In this document: in pieces, positions 1 through 4,173 of the stretch
Layout of the letters: the number at the start of each line of letters is the position of its first letter
Position numbering within the stretch: the first letter of the stretch is position 1
Origin: Muribaculaceae bacterium
GTDB lineage: Bacteria; Bacteroidota; Bacteroidia; Bacteroidales; Muribaculaceae
Direction of reading: 5' to 3'
Length of the DNA: 8,466 bases
Assembly (NCBI GenBank): GCA_016302215.1
Contig: JAEDNZ010000079.1
Location: forward strand, 1-8,466
Program-made: the position numbers and the translations under genes
The notes under the pieces: generated by a model
What the model was told of the DNA's origin: nothing
The model's database searches: none
What the model saw: only the letters and a program-made list of their open reading frames with translations

Positions 1-86
1 ACCGCTCCGGCTTCTCATCCGATAAATCATTTTACCGCAACTTCAAGCGTTTTACGGGCAAATCGCCCAGGAAAATCGATGAGTAA
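1..86 (+). CDS. AraC-family transcriptional regulator, C-terminal end only (partial)
   Basis: Reading from base 3, the frame gives 27 codons ending in TAA at 84-86. The visible tail contains GFSSDKSFYRNFKRFTGKSP, the pattern of the second helix-turn-helix of AraC/XylS regulators (GF.S.S.F.R.FK...G.SP). In this family that helix is part of the DNA-binding domain and normally lies at the extreme C-terminus, so the stop is where it should be. The start and any sensor domain lie outside the window, so neither ligand nor target can be named. The next coding sequence on this side is on the opposite strand, so this gene converges on the DUF1573 remnant. No convincing terminator follows the stop. Family assignment rests on 27 residues but the motif is distinctive. 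Confidence 0.8.
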   Translation, partial: RSGFSSDKSFYRNFKRFTGKSPRKIDE

Positions 87-111
87 AGTGGGTGTTTTTC
101 AGCGTGAGGGA

Positions 112-143
112 TTTGGAGGGAGGAAAATAATGTGCTAACTTTG
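112..143 (+). promoter_or_regulatory. Bacteroidetes-type promoter with no obvious gene
   Basis: TTTG at 112-115 is followed after 20 nt by TAACTTTG at 136-143, a full match to the Bacteroidetes -33 (TTTG/TTG) and -7 (TAnnTTTG) elements. Transcription would begin near 150, just inside a perfect stem-loop. No + strand gene begins before pheT at 549, so the product would be a small RNA, an antisense transcript to the DUF1573 remnant, or a long pheT leader. Activity is inferred from sequence only. Confidence 0.55.
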
Positions 144-170
144 CAGTAGCGAAACAGCCGTTTCGCTTGC
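143..170 (+). other. Perfect stem-loop at a predicted transcript 5' end
   Basis: GCGAAAC (149-155) and GTTTCGC (160-166) form a perfect 7-bp stem around the 4-nt loop AGCC. The stem extends through A148-T167 and, across a 2-nt bulge (146-147), through GCA 143-145 with TGC 168-170. It is not followed by a T-run, so it does not look like an intrinsic terminator. It sits directly downstream of the -7 box at 136-143, so it would lie at or near the 5' end of that transcript. Confidence 0.5.
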
Positions 171-188
171 AGAGTCAAGTGGCAAGTG

Positions 189-219
189 CAAAATTAGTAA
201 ATTCTTTTGAAGAACTCAA
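189..219 (-). promoter_or_regulatory. Minus-strand Bacteroidetes-type promoter, orphan
   Basis: On the minus strand, TTG (217-219) is followed after 20 nt by TAATTTTG (189-196), matching the -33/-7 consensus. Transcription would start near 182 and run left into the stem-loop and the antisense of the AraC tail. No minus-strand reading frame with a credible start follows it, so the gene it once served appears to be missing. The site is AT-rich, so a chance match is possible. Confidence 0.4.
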
Positions 220-260
220 TTTTGGGATTGGAAAAACCTAATTTCCAGGCACTTACAAGC

Positions 261-428
261 TCAAAGTGACAAACTCCCGACAAAGGAGAATGAGCAAGTC
301 TGCTCGCCGGCGTCTTCGTTGAAGATGCCGAAGTCGTGGCTTTCGGCGAGCCATGATATCTGCGGCCCGGCCCAAGCGGCATTAGCGGCTGCGATGCCTA
401 ATATTATGGTGGATAAAAGACGGTTCAT
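261..428 (-). pseudogene. Truncated secreted DUF1573-domain protein (N-terminal remnant)
   Basis: An ATG at 428 (minus strand) opens a 55-codon frame ending at TGA 261-263. Residues 1-20 (MNRLLSTIILGIAAANAAWA) are a clear signal peptide: a positive start, a hydrophobic core and a small-residue cleavage site. Residues 21-50 contain ISWLAESHDFGIFNEDAGEQ followed by TCSFSFV, resembling the opening of DUF1573 domains (a HDFG.I.E..G segment and then an F.F.N strand). Full-length family members continue well past this point. Here the similarity ends at about V50, and five unrelated residues (GSLSL) precede the stop. The other minus-strand frames from here to the AraC tail do not resume the domain. 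I therefore read it as a broken gene, whose intact form would be an exported or surface protein of unknown role. A divergent promoter lies at 467-474. A real short secreted peptide is the less likely alternative. Confidence 0.6.
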
Positions 429-466
429 AGGGGGGTGAGATGATGAAATTGACTATTTTCGTATTG

Positions 467-474
467 CAAAGTTA
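467..474 (-). promoter_or_regulatory. -7 element for the DUF1573 remnant
   Basis: On the minus strand, TAACTTTG occupies 467-474, a full TAnnTTTG match about 38 nt before the ATG at 428. This would give a leader of roughly 30 nt. The -33 position carries only a weak TTTA-like match. It overlaps the control region of the divergent pheT promoter. Confidence 0.5.
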
Positions 475-495
475 ATCATTTTCATTTTTTCTTTG

Positions 496-503
496 TAAAT
501 TTG
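496..503 (+). promoter_or_regulatory. -7 element of the pheT-yebC promoter
   Basis: TAAATTTG at 496-503 matches TAnnTTTG. Transcription would start near 510, about 40 nt before the pheT ATG at 549. No good TTTG lies at the usual distance; GTTA at 471-474 is the nearest candidate. A possible TTG start codon in the pheT frame at 501 falls inside this box, which argues against that upstream start. Confidence 0.5.
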
Positions 504-516
504 CACGTTAAAATAA

Positions 517-530
517 TATCGACATCGATA
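517..530 (+). other. Hyphenated palindrome in the pheT leader
   Basis: TATCGA and TCGATA are separated by CA, giving a 14-nt dyad in the predicted 5' leader of pheT, 18 nt before the start codon. As RNA it could form only a 5-bp hairpin with loop ACAT. It may be a protein-binding site or chance; no T-box features or leader peptide are visible. Confidence 0.3.
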
Positions 531-548
531 AAGACAATACATAAGGCT

Positions 549-3029
549 ATGAACATATCATATAAATGGCTCAAAGAGTATATTGACACGGCGCTGACGC
601 CGGAGGAATTGTCGGCTGCATTGACATCGATAGGTCTGGAGACCGGCGGCATCGAGCGCGTGGAGAGCGTGCGCGGCGGTCTGCGCGGCATCGTCATCGG
701 CAAGGTGCTCACCTGCGAGGAGCACCCCAATAGCGACCACCTGCACATCACCACGGTGGATTTGGGGCTTGCAGAGCCGGTGCAGATAGTGTGCGGCGCT
801 CCTAATGTGGCTGCCGGCCAGACTGTGGTGGTGGCTACCGTAGGCACCACGCTTTACGATGGCGATAAGGAGTTTCAGATAAAGAAATCAAAGATACGCG
901 GCGTGGAGTCATTCGGTATGATTTGCGCCGAAGACGAGATAGGCGTGGGCACCAGCCACGACGGCATCATCGTGCTTGCTGATGGCGCGGCCGCTCCCGG
1001 CACCCCGGCAGCTGACTATTATCAGCTCAGCGATGACTATGTGCTGGAGGTGGATTTGACCCCCAACCGCATCGATGCCGCCAGCCACTATGGCGTGGCG
1101 CGCGACTTGAGCGCCTATCTGGCCTGCCACAGTACGGCCACGCCGCTGCATCGGCCCTCGGTGGAGGCCTTTGCCATCGACGACCCCTCGCGCCCCGGCG
1201 TAGGTGTGCGTGTGGAGAATGAGCAAGCCTGCCTGCGCTATGCCGGCGTCACGATAGAGGGCGTCACCGTCAAGGAGAGCCCCGATTGGCTTAAGGAGCG
1301 ACTCACCGCGATAGGTATGCACCCCATCAACAATATCGTGGATATCACCAATTATATCTTGCATGGCATAGGACATCCGCTGCACTGCTTTGACCGCGCC
1401 AAGATTGCCGGCGACACCATCGTGGTGCGCAACTGTGCTTCGGGCACCAAATTTACCACACTCGACGGCGTGGAGCGCACCCTTGACGCCGCCGACTTGA
1501 TGATATGCAACGAGCGCGAGCCTATGTGCATCGCCGGCGTGTTCGGCGGCTTGGACTCGGGAGTCACCGAGGCCACGACATCGGTATTCATCGAGAGCGC
1601 CTGCTTCCACCCCACGTCAGTGCGCAAGACGGCGCGTCGCCATGGCTTGAGCACCGATGCATCGTTCCGCTACGAGCGCGGCGTTGACCCCAACGGCTGC
1701 ATGTATGCCTTGCAGTTAGCGGCATTGCTCGTGAAGGAGCTTGCCGGCGGACGTATTGTGGGCAGCGTGCACGATGTGTATCCGTCGCCGGTAGCGCCAT
1801 ATCCCGTAGAGCTGTCGTATAACCAAATCGACAGGCTGCTGGGTCAGCCGATACCTCACGATGCCGTAGATGCCATCTTGGACTCCCTTGAAATATCTGT
1901 CACGAGCCGCAGCGATGCTGACGGCGGCACTATGCAGATAGCAGTGCCCACCTACAGAGTAGATGTGCGTCGCGCCTGCGATGTCATCGAGGATATACTG
2001 CGCATCTATGGCTACAACAACATAGCGATGACCACGGTGCTGCACGCCTCGCTGTCATTCAAGACCGATATAGATGCTGCCGATGACCTGCGCCGCACCA
2101 TCGCCAATCAGCTCACGGCTATGGGCTTTGACGAGATACTCAATAACTCACTCACCGCCGAGGCATATTATGCTGACATCGCCGAATATCCGACCGACCA
2201 CTGCGTGAAGCTGCTCAACCCGCTGAGCCAAGACCTCAATGTGATGCGCCAGACGCTGCTCTTCGGCGGCTTGGAGTCAATGGCGCATAACGTCAACCGC
2301 AAGGCCTCAGACCTGGCGATGTATGAGTTTGGTAATGTGTATTTCCGCAATCCGCAGGCCGAAATCACAGAGCAAAAGCCGCTGGCGCCCTTCAGCGAAG
2401 GCTCACGGCTGGCGCTGTGGATGACAGGCAACAGCTGCAGCGGCAACTGGTCGCGCGCAGCCGAGGAGGCTACGTTCTATGACCTGAAAGCCGTCGTCGC
2501 CGGCGTGCTGACGCGCCTTGGCGTGAGCGACAAGGAGATAACGCTGACACGCTCTGCCGTGAGCTACCTGTCAGCCGCGATGGATATCGCCACACGCTCA
2601 GGCAAGCGCCTTGGCGTGATGGGCATCGTCAAGCCTGAGGTGGCAAAGCTCTGCGGCCTCAAGCAGCAGTCATACTATGCCGAGCTTGACTGGGCTGCTC
2701 TCACGGCTCTCGTGCTCAAGCGTGAAGTAAAATATGCAGCCTTGCCCAAGACTCAGCCCGTGAAGCGCGACTTGTCGCTGCTGATAGATAAGACGGTGAC
2801 CTTTGCCGACGTGGAGAGGGTGGTGCGCGAGAGCGAGCGTCGCTTGCTGCGCAGCGTGTCGCTCTTTGACGTGTATGAAGGCAAGAACCTGCCCGAGGGC
2901 AAGAAATCCTACGCCATCACCATGACGCTGCAAGACGATGAAAAGACCCTGCAGGAGAAATACATTGACCAGGTGATGGCCAAGATAATCACCAACCTGC
3001 AAAAGCAGCTGCACGCCGAGCTGCGATAA
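549..3029 (+). CDS. pheT: Phenylalanine--tRNA ligase beta subunit
   Basis: This is the beta chain of the cytoplasmic (alpha-beta)2 synthetase that charges tRNA-Phe with phenylalanine using ATP. The protein has 826 residues, near the usual bacterial length of about 800. Reading from MNISYKWLKEYI, it shows an OB-fold tRNA-binding domain at about 44-154 (with HPNSDHL and VCGAPNV), a B3/B4 editing-type domain at about 220-400 (with NNIVDITNYILHGIGHPLH), a B5 domain from about 420 to 490, the catalytic-like core, and a C-terminal ferredoxin-fold anticodon-binding domain from about 733 (KRDLSLLID onward). I chose ATG 549 over an upstream in-frame TTG at 501 because the protein family begins at MNISYKWL and the TTG lies in the promoter. 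The alpha-chain gene pheS is not next to it: upstream is a divergent gene remnant. There is no terminator before yebC 50 nt downstream, so the two are probably cotranscribed. The frame is intact. Confidence 0.97.
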   Translation: MNISYKWLKEYIDTALTPEELSAALTSIGLETGGIERVESVRGGLRGIVIGKVLTCEEHPNSDHLHITTVDLGLAEPVQIVCGAPNVAAGQTVVVATVGTTLYDGDKEFQIKKSKIRGVESFGMICAEDEIGVGTSHDGIIVLADGAAAPGTPAADYYQLSDDYVLEVDLTPNRIDAASHYGVARDLSAYLACHSTATPLHRPSVEAFAIDDPSRPGVGVRVENEQACLRYAGVTIEGVTVKESPDWLKERLTAIGMHPINNIVDITNYILHGIGHPLHCFDRAKIAGDTIVVRNCASGTKFTTLDGVERTLDAADLMICNEREPMCIAGVFGGLDSGVTEATTSVFIESACFHPTSVRKTARRHGLSTDASFRYERGVDPNGCMYALQLAALLVKELAGGRIVGSVHDVYPSPVAPYPVELSYNQIDRLLGQPIPHDAVDAILDSLEISVTSRSDADGGTMQIAVPTYRVDVRRACDVIEDILRIYGYNNIAMTTVLHASLSFKTDIDAADDLRRTIANQLTAMGFDEILNNSLTAEAYYADIAEYPTDHCVKLLNPLSQDLNVMRQTLLFGGLESMAHNVNRKASDLAMYEFGNVYFRNPQAEITEQKPLAPFSEGSRLALWMTGNSCSGNWSRAAEEATFYDLKAVVAGVLTRLGVSDKEITLTRSAVSYLSAAMDIATRSGKRLGVMGIVKPEVAKLCGLKQQSYYAELDWAALTALVLKREVKYAALPKTQPVKRDLSLLIDKTVTFADVERVVRESERRLLRSVSLFDVYEGKNLPEGKKSYAITMTLQDDEKTLQEKYIDQVMAKIITNLQKQLHAELR

Positions 3030-3079
3030 AAAGAGAGAAATAAAATACTATATAAATAAAAATCACCTAAACATTAAGT

Positions 3080-3826
3080 ATGGGAAGAGCATTCGAATAC
3101 CGCAAAGCAAGAAAGCTGAAGCGCTGGGGTAATATGTCGCGCACATTTACTCGCATAGGCAAGGAAATCACTATCGCTGTCAAGGCCGGTGGTCCGGAGC
3201 CGGAGAATAACCCACGCCTGCGCGCCTTGATGCAGAATGCCAAGGCGGCTAATATGCCCAAAGACACGGTAGAACGCGCAATAAAGAAAGCCACAGACAA
3301 AGACGCCAGCGACTACAAGGAAATCACATACGAGGGATATGGACCTCACGGCATCGCTATCTTTGTGGAGGCCGCTACCGACAATAATACGCGCACAGTG
3401 GCCAACGTGCGCTCTTACTTCAACAAACACGGCGGTTCTCTGGGCACTCAAGGCTCGCTGACATTCCTCTTTGACCACAAATGTGTGTTTAAAATCAAAC
3501 CGGTAGAGGGTATCAGCCTCGACGACCTCGAGCTCGAGCTTATTGACTATGGCGTAGATGAGCTGGGCCATGAAGAAGATGAGGACGGCAACGAAGCCAT
3601 CGTGCTCTACGGCGCTTTTGAGTCGTACTCTGCTATCCAGAAGTATCTCGAGGACAACAACTACGAGATTATCAGCTCTGAGTTTGTGCGTATCCCCAAC
3701 GACCTCAAAGACGTGACGCCCGAGCAGCGCGAGTCTATCAACAAGCTCCTCGAGAAGCTCGAAGACGACGAAGACGTGCAGAATGTGTTCCACAATATGC
3801 GCGAGGAGGACGACGACGAGGAATAA
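3080..3826 (+). CDS. YebC/PmpR (TACO1) family protein
   Basis: A 248-residue protein of the YebC/TACO1 family, close to the usual length of about 240-250. Family members have been described as transcriptional regulators, and more recent work links them to translation by helping ribosomes through difficult stretches such as proline runs. Visible landmarks are a basic N-terminus (GRAFEYRKARKLKRWGNMSR), the conserved helical segment NPRLRALMQNAKAANMPKDT at about residues 44-63, and YEGYGPHGIAIFVEAATDN at about 84-102, where domain 2 begins, with NVRSYFNKHGGSLG just after. The C-terminus is strongly acidic (EEDDDEE). It differs from the proteobacterial MAGHSKW start, as I would expect for Bacteroidetes members. 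The ATG follows an A-rich 50-nt gap after pheT with no clear Shine-Dalgarno sequence, and a strong terminator follows the stop, making it the last gene of the pheT unit. Being cotranscribed with a tRNA synthetase fits a role in translation. Confidence 0.95.
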   Translation: MGRAFEYRKARKLKRWGNMSRTFTRIGKEITIAVKAGGPEPENNPRLRALMQNAKAANMPKDTVERAIKKATDKDASDYKEITYEGYGPHGIAIFVEAATDNNTRTVANVRSYFNKHGGSLGTQGSLTFLFDHKCVFKIKPVEGISLDDLELELIDYGVDELGHEEDEDGNEAIVLYGAFESYSAIQKYLEDNNYEIISSEFVRIPNDLKDVTPEQRESINKLLEKLEDDEDVQNVFHNMREEDDDEE

Positions 3827-3874
3827 CTCCCATCGCGTCACCGGTTAGCAACATATAAGCAATAAATAATAAAG

Positions 3875-3912
3875 TAGGTCGGGAAAAAAGCCCTTTTTTC
3901 CGACCTATTTTT
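3875..3912 (+). terminator. Rho-independent terminator of pheT-yebC
   Basis: TAGGTCGG then AAAAAA (3875-3889, with one bulged G at 3883) pairs with TTTTTT then CCGACCTA (3894-3907), a 14-bp stem with loop GCCC. TTTTT follows at 3908-3912. It begins 49 nt after the yebC stop. The last bases also spell TATTTTTG (3906-3913), a -7-like match that lacks a -33 partner. Confidence 0.9.
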
Positions 3913-4117
3913 GTGTAATGCTTGTATGAATCCTGCCCCGGCGTCCGCGCCCACCACGCTATATCGCCGCCGCGCCGTCAGGCCACATCAGCCTTGCGGC
4001 TGATATGCGCGCCTTGCGCGCATCGCCCTATTTCTCGGAGCACTCAGAGCACTTGGAGCTGCGCCGATGCTAAGTGAGGGGAGCGCCTCGCAAGCGATGT
4101 GGGGCGATGAAAAAACC
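3913..4117. other. GC-rich intergenic stretch between yebC terminator and uvrA promoter
   Basis: No convincing gene is present. The stretch is much richer in G and C than the other gaps in this window. It holds two adjacent perfect hairpins (3987-4023), two 9-nt tandem units GAGCACTCA and GAGCACTTG (4038-4055), a TCGC-AA-GCGA dyad (4088-4097), and an 8-nt pair CATCGCCC (4021-4028) and GGGCGATG (4102-4109) able to close the whole right half into one fold. A 22-codon ATG frame at 4005-4073 runs through the hairpin and tandem units and is probably not a gene. It may be a dispersed intergenic repeat or a structured RNA; one copy cannot decide. Confidence 0.5.
3987..4023. repeat. Two back-to-back perfect stem-loops sharing a core
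   Basis: Stem 1 is ATCAGCC/GGCTGAT (3987-3993 with 3998-4004), 7 bp around TTGC. Stem 2 starts at the next base: ATGCGCGC/GCGCGCAT (4005-4012 with 4016-4023), 8 bp around CTT. Both contain GCCTTGCG at the tip (3991-3998 and 4011-4018), repeated exactly 20 nt apart. No T-run follows, so neither is a typical terminator. Confidence 0.7.
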
Positions 4118-4148
4118 TTTGCGGAGTGGAGGATTTTCACTAACTTTG
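4118..4148 (+). promoter_or_regulatory. uvrA promoter
   Basis: TTTG at 4118-4121, a 19-nt spacer and TAACTTTG at 4141-4148 make one of the two best matches to the Bacteroidetes -33/-7 consensus in this window. The predicted start, near 4155, leaves a leader of about 20 nt before the uvrA ATG at 4174. No LexA-like operator is apparent around it. Confidence 0.8.
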
Positions 4149-4173
4149 CACTTTGACTATCGCTCTGACCATA

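Noticed and set aside
290..322. Short + strand frame (10 codons, MSKSARRRLR) with a good-looking AAAGGAGA ribosome site
   Set aside because: The ribosome-site sequence is the complement of the CSFSF codons of the DUF1573 remnant, and the frame is too short and featureless to support as a gene.
308..347. Hairpin CGGCGTCTTC/GAAGATGCCG (308-330) with a competing GCCGAA/TTCGGC pair (327-332 with 342-347), resembling an attenuator
   Set aside because: It lies inside the DUF1573 coding remnant, where the codons produce it, and no T-run or leader gene is present.
909..1610. Minus-strand open frame (233 codons) opposite pheT
   Set aside because: It overlaps the conserved PheT core completely, has low-complexity composition and lacks a domain or a start signal.
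3074..3841. Minus-strand open frame (255 codons) opposite yebC
   Set aside because: It mirrors the yebC reading frame almost end to end. Its leucine, valine and phenylalanine richness comes from the antisense of acidic and lysine codons. There is no promoter or recognisable domain.
3906..3913. TATTTTTG as a possible -7 promoter box
   Set aside because: It is the T-run of the yebC terminator and has no TTG/TTTG partner at the right distance.
4005..4073. 22-codon + strand frame containing SEHSEHLEL
   Set aside because: It has no ribosome site or promoter, and its sequence is dictated by the hairpin and the 9-nt tandem units. It is better explained as non-coding repeat DNA.
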